From the NCBI RefSeq assembly GCF_040546815.1, contig NZ_JBEPOO010000001.1, positions 682,001-746,000 of the forward strand: a stretch of 64,000 nt of DNA, in the 5' to 3' direction. Position numbers and translations under genes: made by a program. Below are positions 9,270-17,517 of the stretch, piece after piece; position 1 is the first letter of the stretch, and each line of letters begins with the position of its first letter. Origin of the DNA: Devosia sp. 2618 (lineage in GTDB: Bacteria; Pseudomonadota; Alphaproteobacteria; Rhizobiales; Devosiaceae). The notes below the pieces were generated by a model, which saw only the letters and a program-made list of their open reading frames with translations, did no database searches and was not told where the DNA came from.

Positions 9270-9315
9270 TGGTGGGCGCGGAGGGACTTGAACCCCCAAC
9301 CAGACCGTTATGAGC
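9270..9315 (-). repeat. attL, 3' part of the target tRNA gene
   Basis: These 46 bases are identical to 52853-52898. They represent the 3' part of the tRNA gene, from the anticodon loop to CCA, and after 9315 the sequence diverges into phage DNA. This is the left copy of the attachment core, left behind on the host side when the phage inserted. It is not a working tRNA. Confidence 0.93.
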
Positions 9316-9443
9316 AAAGCGCTCTATGCGGAAACGCCCGCAACACCGTCAATCAAGCACTCCGCAATATGGCTTTGCGCCACTATGTTCATTTTGCGTT
9401 CCGCTGTACAGGTTCAACGAACCTGAGAGCACACCGTTTTGTC

Positions 9444-10499
9444 TCATCCTTCGCCCTTTGTTCCGACAAGGCGAGGTTTGCTGGTGAAATCTAGTATGTT
9501 GGCTTCCTCGCGCAAGTGCTCCGGTGCGAACCTGGCATAAACCCGCTCAGTCACCGCGGTAGATGTGTGACCAAGGTATTGGGCGATTCGGCTCATTGGC
9601 GTGCCCGCGACCGCGAGATGCACCGCCGCCGTGTGGCGCAATACGTGAGGCGAAACGCCGGTCAGTCCCGCGTCCTTCACCGCGGCATTGAACCCGGTCT
9701 TGATCGAGGCGACCTGTTCGCCAGCCCACTCCACAACATAGTCGGTCAGTGCGGCTTCCTTGGCGGCTGATAGCGCGGCCTTAAGCCCCGCGTTCATGGG
9801 CACGACCGCCCGACCTTTGCGCGGCCCCGTTGTGGATGCCCGAAGGTTGATGACGCCACTTTCAAAGTCCACCCGATCCCATGTCAGGTCGAGAACGGCA
9901 CCAACGCGCGCCGCGGTCGAAAGCATCAGCAGGATTGCGAGCCGAATGTGTGGCGCCGCCTTGGCTTCCAAAAGCTTCCCTATCTCAGCGTCTGTCAGCC
10001 ATCGGTCTTTCGCCGCGGGCTTTTGAGGCCGCTCGATGTCCGGCGCCTTCGCAATGAGGTGCTTTCGATTGGCCGCCCATACCATCACAGTTCGCAAATG
10101 GCCCAGCTCGGTCCAGATCGTGCCGTCGTGTACAGGCCGCGGCGGCGCATCCTTGCCCCTCGGCAACATGGTCGCTCGGCGCTTGGCGGTATAGGCCCTA
10201 CAGATGTCGGTCGTGATTTGGTCGGGTCGCAGATGGCCAAAGTGGGGCCCGATGGCCTTCCACTCGAACTTCATCGCGGTCGCAACCCGGCGTTCCTTCT
10301 TTTCCTCGCGATACATGTCCCAGAGAATTTTCACCGTGACGGGCTCGGCGCTGACAACCTCCTGTCGGATTACGTCGATTGCTTCTCTCTCCGCATCCTT
10401 GGCCGTGAGTGCGTCAAGACGATAACGCTTTCGCTTGCCATCGACCCACCAGGAGACGACGAAACGTCCGTTGAGCCTTCCGATGCGATAGTCTGACAT
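9444..10499 (-). CDS. int: phage tyrosine recombinase (integrase)
   Basis: A 351-residue site-specific recombinase. The N-terminal part (about 1-55) looks like an arm-binding domain, followed by a SAM-like core-binding domain. The catalytic domain shows the first Arg in TAARVGAVLDLTWDRVD, the box II HVLRHTAAVHLA, the LGHTS motif and the nucleophile Tyr in TERVYARF. A GGAGGAA ribosome binding site precedes the ATG. It lies next to attL and should catalyse insertion into the tRNA gene. The start overlaps the end of the excisionase-like gene by about 130 bases. Confidence 0.95.
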   Translation of the reverse strand: MSDYRIGRLNGRFVVSWWVDGKRKRYRLDALTAKDAEREAIDVIRQEVVSAEPVTVKILWDMYREEKKERRVATAMKFEWKAIGPHFGHLRPDQITTDICRAYTAKRRATMLPRGKDAPPRPVHDGTIWTELGHLRTVMVWAANRKHLIAKAPDIERPQKPAAKDRWLTDAEIGKLLEAKAAPHIRLAILLMLSTAARVGAVLDLTWDRVDFESGVINLRASTTGPRKGRAVVPMNAGLKAALSAAKEAALTDYVVEWAGEQVASIKTGFNAAVKDAGLTGVSPHVLRHTAAVHLAVAGTPMSRIAQYLGHTSTAVTERVYARFAPEHLREEANILDFTSKPRLVGTKGEG

Positions 10500-10657
10500 T
10501 GTTCAAATTCCTCCACCGCGGCGGCGGGTATCCTAATAAGGCGGGGGCCAAGTCGGAAGGCCTTCAATTCTCCGCGGCGAACGAGGTTGCGGATGTGATT
10601 CGGGGAGCATCCCCAAACATCTGCCAGCGTCTCCGGCGTATGTGGTCTGGCTACCAT
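10370..10657 (-). CDS. excisionase-like helix-turn-helix protein
   Basis: A 95-residue protein with a MerR/Xis-type winged helix at residues 6-50 (ETLADVWGCSPNHIRNLVRR, then LKAFRLGPRLIRIP). This HTH_17 fold is typical of phage excisionases and small phage regulators. A GGAGG box lies before the ATG at 10657. Its tail reads through the beginning of int in another frame, so the last 40 residues may be non-essential. Position next to int supports a role in directing recombination. Confidence 0.75.
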   Translation of the reverse strand: MVARPHTPETLADVWGCSPNHIRNLVRRGELKAFRLGPRLIRIPAAAVEEFEQCQTIASEGSTDVSSSPGGSMASESVIVLTHSRPRMRREKQST

Positions 10658-10749
10658 CCCCAAACCTCCCAAGCCCAATACCCAATGCCATAGATAGCCC
10701 CTACTGCTAGGACGATCCCAAACCCCTTGTGCTTCCAGTTCGTTCTCAT
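10651..10749 (-). CDS. 32-residue membrane peptide
   Basis: A short gene with a good ribosome binding site (AAGGAG, 8 bases before ATG). The product has one hydrophobic helix (FGIVLAVGAIYGIGYWAW) between a basic start and an aromatic end. It overlaps the start of the excisionase-like gene and the end of the upstream gene, as expected in a packed phage operon. Function unknown. Confidence 0.5.
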   Translation of the reverse strand: MRTNWKHKGFGIVLAVGAIYGIGYWAWEVWGW

Positions 10750-11030
10750 GGGGTGGGCTCCTTGGCGGCTAGCTCGTCGGCCTCAGTAGGCGTGTGACCA
10801 GCCAGTCGGTAAGACTGGTTCCAGCCCCGCTGATAGAGCCAAGGCTTCTCGCGGCGCTTCGCTTCGTCATAGCAAAGGTCAACCTGGCAATGGTATTTTG
10901 AGGTCGGGTTGTTGCCGGCGAATGCCGAGAGCCAGCACATGTCAGAGCACTCGGCGACAAAGGCTTCGTCGGTAAGATTGACCAGCTTCGTTGCGTAGTC
11001 TGAACGTTCGACTGCGGTGAGCTTACCCAT
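10746..11030 (-). CDS. phage early hypothetical protein
   Basis: A 94-residue soluble protein with several Cys residues (AECSDMCW, KYHCQVDLC) that could bind a metal. The start at ATG 11030 overlaps the stop of the upstream gene. No family is recognised. Confidence 0.65.
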   Translation of the reverse strand: MGKLTAVERSDYATKLVNLTDEAFVAECSDMCWLSAFAGNNPTSKYHCQVDLCYDEAKRREKPWLYQRGWNQSYRLAGHTPTEADELAAKEPTP

Positions 11031-11229
11031 CCTGCTTCTCCTTGGTGAGGGCAGTGCGACCGGCAGGGGTGGAGCGAACGTGCATCTGGTAGTCGCCATC
11101 CTCCCATTCGTAGATATACCGTGCCGCCAGCAGCGCGGCATAATCTCGCTTTGATCCCGGCATCCGCCCCTCGTCTTCGTGGTCGATGAAGCGCAGCAAC
11201 TCGCGTTGGTCTGGTGTCAGCTTCGCCAT
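11023..11229 (-). CDS. phage early hypothetical protein
   Basis: A 68-residue protein that reads like a small winged helix (LTPDQRELLRFIDHEDEG, then a strand-rich end). It sits in an overlapping run of small leftward genes. Function unknown. Confidence 0.65.
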   Translation of the reverse strand: MAKLTPDQRELLRFIDHEDEGRMPGSKRDYAALLAARYIYEWEDGDYQMHVRSTPAGRTALTKEKQDG

Positions 11230-11835
11230 TTATTCAGCCTCCGGGGGTGAGGGGAGAGGGGTATAGACCGGCTGAGAGAAAACCGACTTCTGCCAATCCT
11301 CGGTACGGGCGGCAGCGTCGATAAAGAACGGCTCCACTGCTGCGGGATGCGCAGGCTTCAGGTATCCGACCAGTTTCCACCCTCCCGTTGGTGGGGAGAG
11401 CGAGGAGAGGGCTTGGACCTGCGCAATTGCACCGGGCCACATACTGGTGATGTCGAGCCAGTGCGACACGCCGAGAGCAAAGCCCGCGTCATAGTCATCC
11501 CAACCCGCTTCCATGAAAGATATGTCCCACGTCCCGACCTTGTCGCAGTACGTGAGTATGGTCTGCTCGCCGCGAAACTCGTCGCGTACCGGCAGGCCAT
11601 CCGTGATCGGTGTCATCTTCAGTTCGATCACTGTTGGACGGGAGAAAGAGAGGGCGCGGGTGTTCCATGCGGTTATGGCCTCGGCATGGCCCGGCTGATC
11701 GTACTGGCTGACGCCACAACCGTTGCACATGAACTGTGTGTAGCAAGGGCCAGCCGTGTTGATGTCAGTGCCCCCACAGAACGGGCACGGCTTCAGCGCA
11801 TCTAGCTTGGCTGTTTCAGTCATGGGTCCGGTCAT
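11230..11835 (-). CDS. Lar-like zinc protein with C-terminal extension
   Basis: A 201-residue protein. The first 60 residues match the Lar (restriction alleviation) family: LKPCPFCGG, CNGCG and the closing EAITAWNTR motif. Lar of the Rac prophage modulates type I restriction; whether this copy does so is unknown. The remaining 140 residues resemble phage DUF551-type segments (SHWLDI). Fusions like this are common in phage early regions. The start codon overlaps the stop of the preceding gene. Confidence 0.75.
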   Translation of the reverse strand: MTGPMTETAKLDALKPCPFCGGTDINTAGPCYTQFMCNGCGVSQYDQPGHAEAITAWNTRALSFSRPTVIELKMTPITDGLPVRDEFRGEQTILTYCDKVGTWDISFMEAGWDDYDAGFALGVSHWLDITSMWPGAIAQVQALSSLSPPTGGWKLVGYLKPAHPAAVEPFFIDAAARTEDWQKSVFSQPVYTPLPSPPEAE

Positions 11836-12641
11836 TTTGGGTCACTCCCAGCAAGGGCGGCGACAGGTGGGTAGTGTTTGAGAACATCGAGGCGTTCTGC
11901 GTCTGAGGTGCCGTTGCCTTCCTTCACCCACGTCCAGCGGTGAACAAACTCCGCAAGCGCGGCAAGACTGGCTTCGGCGGTTTCGGCGCGGGTGGTGAGG
12001 GCCGACCAGCCTTCGGCCATGCGGCTGTTGCTGTCCTGCATTTGCTTGATGCGCGCCAGAGCGGCGTCACGCTGGCCCTTGAGCTTGGCGTTCTCGTTGC
12101 GCGCGGCCCATGCCTCATCCCTTTCCCGTTCCACAGCCTGGAGCTGGGACAGGGGGACGAGCGGGCTAGAGGTGAACCCCATAAGCTTGGGCACATCGCC
12201 CTTTGAGAAAATCGTCTCTGTGGCGCTCTCGTGCATTGTGGCCACGACCCGGTTATCCCCGCCTGGGGTGGGGGCTACCGGCTCAGCAACCGAATAGCCT
12301 TCGCCATTGTAGCGGAACTCCACGCTGGCCTGTTCAGCATGAACGAGGGCGGCGGTGAGGATCGACGTAACGGTTTTGATTGTCTCATCGATCGTTCGTC
12401 GCGTCGCGGGGCCGTCGCCGGGGAGGGGCGTGAAGCCCCGGCTGAAAAGCGCTGGATAAATTATCAGGCACCCGGCCAGAACCATCTCATCGCTTACCGT
12501 CACAGATCGGCGCTGCTGGAGCTCGGTGAGGGCTTTTTCGTAGTCAGCGGTGTAGATGGTGGCAAGCTTCGCGCTGCCGTGGTTCCGAACACCCGCCAGC
12601 ATCTCCGCCAGCCGTTCGTCAGATACTCGATCAGAGGTCAT
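11832..12641 (-). CDS. phage early hypothetical, coiled coil
   Basis: A 269-residue protein. Residues about 160-225 form a likely coiled coil (LQAVERERDEAWAARNENAK onward). Proteins of this type, with a DUF551-like neighbour, are frequent in rhizobial phage early operons, but no activity is known. The ATG at 12641 overlaps the previous stop; frames extending further upstream look spurious. Confidence 0.65.
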   Translation of the reverse strand: MTSDRVSDERLAEMLAGVRNHGSAKLATIYTADYEKALTELQQRRSVTVSDEMVLAGCLIIYPALFSRGFTPLPGDGPATRRTIDETIKTVTSILTAALVHAEQASVEFRYNGEGYSVAEPVAPTPGGDNRVVATMHESATETIFSKGDVPKLMGFTSSPLVPLSQLQAVERERDEAWAARNENAKLKGQRDAALARIKQMQDSNSRMAEGWSALTTRAETAEASLAALAEFVHRWTWVKEGNGTSDAERLDVLKHYPPVAALAGSDPK

Positions 12642-12844
12642 GACCGTGCATCCCGTTGCTGCTCGGCCCATCCGGCAAGCAATGAGGCGAAATAGCTGTA
12701 GTCCAGGTCGGCCAGTTCGCCGCCGCCTTCCACCCAGCTTTTCGCGCAATCTGCCAGGTACTCGCTGATATCAACCCGTTCCTCGTAGGTCTGGGTCAGG
12801 ATGAGGTCTGCGATCTGGTCGTTTGTGGGACGTGGGTCGGTCAT
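12638..12844 (-). CDS. phage early hypothetical protein
   Basis: A 68-residue acidic protein (NDQIADLILTQTYEERVDIS) ending in an aromatic-rich helix. It overlaps both neighbours by four bases and so is translationally coupled. No family recognised. Confidence 0.65.
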   Translation of the reverse strand: MTDPRPTNDQIADLILTQTYEERVDISEYLADCAKSWVEGGGELADLDYSYFASLLAGWAEQQRDARS

Positions 12845-13239
12845 GAGCGCTCGCTCCAATGTATGATTTCGCGTGTGGCAGATCGTTGCTTGGGACGGGC
12901 AGGGAATCCCGCAGATTGGAAGCTGGGGCGCCGGTTGTTTGTGGCTTGGTCTAGTCCCAGATGCTTGGCGCGAATGCGGCGTGACTTGGCTCGGCTCGTC
13001 GCCTCGGCGCTGGTCTTTTCGACGTGGCACCAGTTGCAGAGCATCTGGAGATTGCTCTCCCGGTTCTCGCCTTCATCTGCCAGCGGCACTATGTGGTCGC
13101 AGTTCGCACGAACGCCGGGGCCGAACTTGCGGCCGCACTTGCAGGCATCACCTTGTTGGGCGCTTATACGGTCGCGGACCAATTGGCCGGGCATGCTGTC
13201 GTCGGTCTTGCCGATCCATTCGGGAACTGAGCGTGCCAT
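12841..13239 (-). CDS. HNH endonuclease
   Basis: A 132-residue nuclease. The HNH core is CKCGRKFGPG, then NCDHIVPLADEGENRESNLQ, then MLCNWCHVEKT, with paired Cys residues for zinc and the DH and N residues of the beta-beta-alpha metal fold. Early-region HNH proteins may act in recombination or as homing-type enzymes. A second, separate HNH gene lies beside the terminase (27390-27755) and is more likely to serve packaging. Confidence 0.82.
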   Translation of the reverse strand: MARSVPEWIGKTDDSMPGQLVRDRISAQQGDACKCGRKFGPGVRANCDHIVPLADEGENRESNLQMLCNWCHVEKTSAEATSRAKSRRIRAKHLGLDQATNNRRPSFQSAGFPARPKQRSATREIIHWSERS

Positions 13240-13595
13240 CAGCTCGGCTCCCAGCCGATGACGACGCCGACGAAATACGCCGTCTCGTAGCGCTCGGTGA
13301 ACCAAGCATGCATGTCAGCATAGTCCTTGAAGCCGTCCTGACGCGCGAACTCGTCGGCGCTTGGGAACAAGCTGGCGTTTCCGAAGGTGATGCCATCCGG
13401 GCGAAGGGCGATGTAGTGCGCCATCGTGCAAATGGGGTCTGGGTCCACGAGCTTCCGGCAAGCCTTCGTCCGCTGGCCCGTATAGAGCTGCAAGCGGTCG
13501 CCTACCTTGGCGCGCGCGGATCGGCGTATAGTCTGGCGCTTGGCCCCGCTCTCGATTGCGGCTGCGAACTGCGGCTGGAAATTGAACGCGACCAT
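13239..13595 (-). CDS. ASCH-like phage protein
   Basis: A 118-residue protein with the opening and spacing of ASCH-domain proteins (FNFQPQFAAAIESGAKRQTI, then GDRLQLYTGQRTKACRKL). ASCH domains are RNA- or nucleotide-binding folds. Phage versions are usually of unknown role. It lies between NinB and HNH genes in an overlapping operon. Confidence 0.6.
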   Translation of the reverse strand: MVAFNFQPQFAAAIESGAKRQTIRRSARAKVGDRLQLYTGQRTKACRKLVDPDPICTMAHYIALRPDGITFGNASLFPSADEFARQDGFKDYADMHAWFTERYETAYFVGVVIGWEPS

Positions 13596-13990
13596 TATGC
13601 CGCCACCCGATCATCTTGGAACTGAACGCCATGCTCGGCGCCGAACTTGAACATCAGCTCGATCAGACCCGTCATTTCGTCCTTGGTCAGATCGGATGAC
13701 GACTGGCCCCATGGCACGAAGGTGCGGCCATCTAGGCTTGGGAGAAGCTGGATTTCCTGCCCGAGTGCATGAAGGAAGATGACCTTCCACTGATCGGGCG
13801 CGAACTGTTTGCCGCCAAGGGTTGCCTGCTGGGAAAGATCGGTGAGCATGGCCCACATGCGATCATTCTGGGGCAGGGTGCGCTTGACCTCTTTGAACTC
13901 GACGCGAGTGCCGGCCGGAACGCCCATGGCCCAGCGGCAGACCTTTTCGCGGTCGCTCTTACCGTTGAGGATCACTGTTGCGCGGCTCAT
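13595..13990 (-). CDS. ninB: NinB/Orf-type recombination mediator
   Basis: A 131-residue protein that matches the lambda NinB family: KRTLPQNDRMWAMLTDLSQQ, then APDQWKVIFLHALGQE, and a C-terminal LIELMFKFGAEHGVQF. In lambda this protein (Orf) binds single-stranded DNA and helps load recombinases onto SSB-coated DNA. Here it lies next to a Rad52 gene, so both likely serve one annealing pathway. Confidence 0.88.
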   Translation of the reverse strand: MSRATVILNGKSDREKVCRWAMGVPAGTRVEFKEVKRTLPQNDRMWAMLTDLSQQATLGGKQFAPDQWKVIFLHALGQEIQLLPSLDGRTFVPWGQSSSDLTKDEMTGLIELMFKFGAEHGVQFQDDRVAA

Positions 13991-14196
13991 GCTCCGAACC
14001 CCGTCACAGCCTGCGCCGCTTCGGCATAGGCAAAGTGCAAGTCCTGCTGAGCCTCGTCGGGCAGCAACCCAAAGCGGGCGCTATCCATCAGGCGAGCAGC
14101 TGCCGACAGGTCGCGGGTGAGCTTGCTGTCCTTTGCCACACGGCAGGCGCGTTGGACTTCAGTCATGAAGTCGGCGCTTTCAGCTATGGTGGTCAT
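13987..14196 (-). CDS. phage early hypothetical protein
   Basis: A 69-residue helical protein (MTTIAESADFMTEVQRACRV). It overlaps the ninB start by four bases. ATG at 14196 is chosen because upstream codons look non-native. Function unknown. Confidence 0.6.
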   Translation of the reverse strand: MTTIAESADFMTEVQRACRVAKDSKLTRDLSAAARLMDSARFGLLPDEAQQDLHFAYAEAAQAVTGFGA

Positions 14197-14268
14197 CGAA
14201 AAAATCGGCGGTTGCCTTGTCAGCACTTGCACCTCTCGGCACAAGCCCGCCGTCCCTTGGGGGTGGAG

Positions 14269-14994
14269 TTACGCTGGCTCGCTCTCGCGGGCCATCTGAT
14301 CGAATTGGGCATTTGGATCGACGCGAGATGTGCCAAGCGCAGCTTTGCGGGCGTCGTATTCCGCCTTGAGCTGCCTACGGCCCTCGTCATCCGTGAACTG
14401 CTTCCAGGCCTCGCCAAAGGCGGACTGGCATTCGTCGGTGTTTTGGGCGTCCCTGATCTTGTGGCGGGCAGAGACAAGCGCTGCCTGTTCTTCGGCTTCG
14501 ACCGCTTCGGCAGCGGCCAAGTTCACATCGCCCATGTCGCTTGGTGGGAGCCCGAACTTGGCTTCCATCATCTTGGCCAGCTTCGCGAACTCCGTCTTTT
14601 TGATGCGCACGGATTTGCCCGCCGCCTCCAGATCGACCCACGTGTTGCCAAGGCTGTAGAGATATCGGCCAACGCCCCATTTGACGGCAGCGCGCTTTAA
14701 GGCATCAGAGATTGCGCCTTTCTCGGCCTCAACATCGCTGTCGCCAGCGCCATCGGCTTTCGTCACCCATTCTTCACCGATACGGATCGAGAGGTAGCAA
14801 ACCGTGCGCTTGCCGTGGAACTCGTAGCGGTCCTGCCAATTGCCGACGCCGCACACTTCGTCCAGCCGCTCCATGACGTGACGGGCGGTGAGGTACGCGA
14901 GGGCGAGCCCACTGGACTTGTCGGCCTTGGTGCTGCCAACGCGCCATTCGATTTCATTAGGCGGGAACGGGGCGTGAAGGTTCTGGAGGTTCAT
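14269..14994 (-). CDS. Rad52-type single-strand annealing protein
   Basis: A 241-residue recombinase. The N-terminal domain (about 1-130) carries the Rad52/Rad22 pattern: LTARHVMERLDEVCGVGNWQ, a GAGDSDVEAEKGAISDALKR motif and AAVKWGVGRYLYSLG. Such proteins anneal complementary single strands and act as the phage counterpart of Red beta. The C-terminal part is charged and variable. No partner exonuclease gene of the YqaJ or lambda Exo kind is obvious nearby. Confidence 0.88.
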   Translation of the reverse strand: MNLQNLHAPFPPNEIEWRVGSTKADKSSGLALAYLTARHVMERLDEVCGVGNWQDRYEFHGKRTVCYLSIRIGEEWVTKADGAGDSDVEAEKGAISDALKRAAVKWGVGRYLYSLGNTWVDLEAAGKSVRIKKTEFAKLAKMMEAKFGLPPSDMGDVNLAAAEAVEAEEQAALVSARHKIRDAQNTDECQSAFGEAWKQFTDDEGRRQLKAEYDARKAALGTSRVDPNAQFDQMARESEPA

Positions 14995-15497
14995 TTCGTC
15001 CTCACTGTCAGGCCGGGTTCGCTGGTCTTGAGCGTGGCGCCGGGAACATCATCGCCCGCCTCAAGCTGGGCTTTGATCGCGGCCTTGTCGGGCTGGCGAA
15101 CAATGGAGAAGGTGCCTTGGGGCAGGGCGTCCACATCGATCACCTCTACGCTCGAGCGGGGCTTCGTGACGCTGATGGTCGCCTCGGGCAGCACGAGCTT
15201 GGGAAGGTCGGCGACGCTCATGAGCGATAGCATCAAAGCCTTCACCCCGTCCGCGCCGCGCACCTGCCGCGCCTTCCGTTCGGAAAGGTCGCCAATGTAG
15301 GAGCCGAGCCCCTCGGCGTCAGCCAGCTTCTCGTTCCGAACTCGGACCAGCCGGGACATGATGCGGTTGAAGTCGGTTTCGCCCTCGAGCGTATCGAGGC
15401 GCAATTCTTCATCGTCTGCCAGCTCGGGAAAGACCACCAACATGTGGCGGATTTCGCTCTCGAGTTTCGCCGCGTCGAGTGTCAGGTAGTCAGCCAT
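14991..15497 (-). CDS. Gp157-like phage protein
   Basis: A 168-residue protein of the siphovirus Gp157 kind: helical N-terminus with DTLEGETDFNRIMSRLVRVR, then RKARQVRGADGVKALMLSLM, and a strand-rich end with PQGTFSIVRQPDKAAIKAQL. Members are linked to phage resistance or recombination in Streptococcus phages, without a proven activity. ATG at 15497 has an AGGAG site and overlaps the upstream stop (TAATG). Confidence 0.78.
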   Translation of the reverse strand: MADYLTLDAAKLESEIRHMLVVFPELADDEELRLDTLEGETDFNRIMSRLVRVRNEKLADAEGLGSYIGDLSERKARQVRGADGVKALMLSLMSVADLPKLVLPEATISVTKPRSSVEVIDVDALPQGTFSIVRQPDKAAIKAQLEAGDDVPGATLKTSEPGLTVRTK

Positions 15498-15703
15498 TAT
15501 GCTGCGCTCCTGATCTGCTCGGCCACATCGGGGCACTGCAGCAACTCGGCCACGCGGGCTGTTGCGTTCCTCGCCTTTTCGATGTTGGCGGAATGGGCTT
15601 CGCTGCCCTCGGTCTGCTGTGATGCTGCATAGACGGCATCGATGAGGTCGCGGGCGTATCCGGTTGCCAGGATCATTTGCCCTTTGGTTGCAGTTGCGGA
15701 CAT
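15497..15703 (-). CDS. phage early hypothetical protein
   Basis: A 68-residue, mainly helical protein (GYARDLIDAVYAASQQTEGS). It is coupled to the Gp157-like gene by a TAATG overlap. No family recognised. Confidence 0.6.
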   Translation of the reverse strand: MSATATKGQMILATGYARDLIDAVYAASQQTEGSEAHSANIEKARNATARVAELLQCPDVAEQIRSAA

Positions 15704-15889
15704 TCACAGTCCTCCAATCAGAAATGAAAGGTCAGGCCAGCTTTCAAAGCGGGCGAAATAGGCGAGGGTGATTGAGGCGGGGAGGCTCAAGGCGATGACG
15801 CCCCAGAGCAGCGCGGCTTCGTGGAATTGCTCGCGGAAGGTGCGGGCAACGGGCTCTTGTGCTAGGCTGTCATTGCCGTGGAGGAAGCG

Positions 15890-16066
15890 ATGACAGACAT
15901 TGTGGACCGACTGCTTGAGGCTGCTGACGAGCCTGCCGAAATGACCCGAAGCGAGCTGCAGGTGCTTTTGCGCCAAGCCGCCATCGACATTCGAACGCTC
16001 AGGGAACTCGTGGGCATTCGAGACGAGGTTTGGCTTGAGGACGTGGAGCCGGAAGGGAACGGGTAG
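15890..16066 (+). CDS. small phage hypothetical, opposite strand
   Basis: A 58-residue acidic helical protein (MTDIVDRLLEAADEPAEM, then LLRQAAIDIRTLRELVGI) with GAGGAAG before the ATG. It is the only rightward gene within the leftward early operon. The competing minus-strand frame (15704-16072) has a hydrophobic end but no good start. The protein-like amphipathic pattern favours the plus strand. Confidence 0.5.
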   Translation: MTDIVDRLLEAADEPAEMTRSELQVLLRQAAIDIRTLRELVGIRDEVWLEDVEPEGNG

Positions 16067-16068
16067 GG

Positions 16069-16407
16069 TCACAGCGTTCCCCCGGCGTTAGCGACGGCGG
16101 TGCGCTCGATCTCGCGCAGCGCCTTCTCCAGTTCCTCTATTCGGGAGGCTTGGGCATAGACCTCGGGGAACAAAGCCTGCTGTAGCGCACTACGCGTCTG
16201 GGCGTTCTCGGGCTTCTCAAGCTCGATTGCGATGTGGTCCCACTGCGTCTGGTGCGGGCGCATGTGCTCGGCCATAGCCGCCAGCACGGCAGATTGCTCG
16301 TCAGACGCCATCGAAGCGAATATCTGCCCGAAAGCATCGGCGTCGGCTTCGATGAAAACCGGGAAGCGGCTTTCGATGCGAACGGTGATTTGGTTCTTCT
16401 CAGCCAT
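16069..16407 (-). CDS. phage early hypothetical protein
   Basis: A 112-residue protein with a strand-rich start (ITVRIESRFPVFIEADADAF) and a helical C-terminus. GGAGG lies upstream of the ATG. Convergent with the small plus-strand gene. Function unknown. Confidence 0.65.
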   Translation of the reverse strand: MAEKNQITVRIESRFPVFIEADADAFGQIFASMASDEQSAVLAAMAEHMRPHQTQWDHIAIELEKPENAQTRSALQQALFPEVYAQASRIEELEKALREIERTAVANAGGTL

Positions 16408-16534
16408 GAATGCCTCCTACCGAGCGATTTGGCTTCGGTGTTTGCGAGAGACAGCTTAGGAGCGCCGTTAGAGGCCCAATCTCGAAAGCTGACGGGGATG
16501 ATGAACTGGGGGCGGCCTGAGCCGATGAGGGTGG

Positions 16535-16876
16535 TCATGGATCATGACGCCCTTCGCCGCGGCACTTCGAACACTCGGAGTTGCTGGTCCATGGACCGGC
16601 TTGCATCGTGATCCGACCGTGGCCGTTGCACTCTCGGCAAGTCACTTTTGCCTTCTCGCGACGAACGGCCTTGAGCAGATCTTCCTTTTCGCGGTCGCGA
16701 TAGGCAGAGAGGTTTGACGATGCCACGTCATCACCGCTGGCCATGCCGTAGTTTTCGTGACCGCCGCGAACCGAAGACGCTAGGCAATCAAGCTGCGCAG
16801 TGGTCAGAAGAAGCCCGCAGTCATCAGCAGCGATTGAGATGCACTCCTGCCAATATTCGTCCTGCCAGTTAGCCAT
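16535..16876 (-). CDS. small zinc-binding phage protein
   Basis: A 113-residue protein. The C-terminal third has two CxxCxGxG-type repeats (CRECNGHG and CSKCRGEG), like the zinc modules of DnaJ. The N-terminal part is helical (MANWQDEYWQECISIAADDC). ATG at 16876 fits the protein start; the longer frame begins with non-native residues. A role in binding nucleic acid or protein is possible. Confidence 0.65.
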   Translation of the reverse strand: MANWQDEYWQECISIAADDCGLLLTTAQLDCLASSVRGGHENYGMASGDDVASSNLSAYRDREKEDLLKAVRREKAKVTCRECNGHGRITMQAGPWTSNSECSKCRGEGRHDP

Positions 16877-16881
16877 TGCCC

Positions 16882-17112
16882 TTACTCCGCTGCGACCTGA
16901 TAGCCAGCAGCCGTGATAGCCGCCTCGCACCAGTCCCGAATTGCAACGAGGTCGGCCAGTTCCAGGCCGCGAGAAGCCGACAGACCATGAGCCTCAAGGC
17001 TGATTTCGTACTTGTCGCGCGGGCCAAAGCTCAGCGAGCGATACTTGACTTCGCGGAGGTCCATCGACGGCATCTGGCCATCGTTGATGGTGAGCGTTTC
17101 AATGCGGGCCAT
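16882..17112 (-). CDS. phage early hypothetical protein
   Basis: A 76-residue protein (MARIETLTINDGQMPSMDLR) with an alternating strand and helix pattern. Its ATG overlaps the upstream stop. No family recognised. Confidence 0.6.
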   Translation of the reverse strand: MARIETLTINDGQMPSMDLREVKYRSLSFGPRDKYEISLEAHGLSASRGLELADLVAIRDWCEAAITAAGYQVAAE

Positions 17113-17450
17113 TATGCTGCCTCGTGCTGTTTGGTTGCGGCAGCGGCGCGCTCGGCCAGTTCTGCCAGTGAATAGGTTTTGATGGCGGCGTACTGCGCGT
17201 TGAGCATCGGCTTGATCGAACGGTTGATCCGGTTCATCTCGACGCGAATACGTTCAGCCTCGGCGGAGCGACCCATGCGCATTTCTGCGTTCATGCGAGC
17301 CTCAACAGCGCCGTAAGCTGGCCAATAGGTCTTGTGGTCGGTGATCGCCGCAAAGGCAGTCAGCAGGGCGTCGGTTTCAGCAACGCGCTCAGCAGATGGC
17401 TCGCCGTATCCCGGTGGCGTCACTGTCTCTGTCAGGTCGTAAACTGGCAC
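17112..17450 (-). CDS. phage early hypothetical protein
   Basis: A 112-residue helical protein with a central basic/acidic helix (EARMNAEMRMGRSAEAERIR). It is coupled to the gene behind it by a one-base overlap. Function unknown. Confidence 0.6.
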   Translation of the reverse strand: MPVYDLTETVTPPGYGEPSAERVAETDALLTAFAAITDHKTYWPAYGAVEARMNAEMRMGRSAEAERIRVEMNRINRSIKPMLNAQYAAIKTYSLAELAERAAAATKQHEAA

Positions 17451-17517
17451 ATTAGCCTCCTATGCGGGCATGGCTTTCTCTGCTGCCGACCGGGTGAGGG
17501 ATCGGCAGGGGGCAAAG

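Noticed and set aside
9270..9345. A second tRNA gene at the left prophage end
   Set aside because: Only the 3' 46 bases are tRNA sequence; the rest does not fold, so it is the attL remnant.
15704..16072. Minus-strand frame with a hydrophobic C-terminus
   Set aside because: No plausible start near the hydrophobic part, and the overlapping plus-strand gene is more protein-like with a good ribosome binding site. It could still be a small membrane protein.
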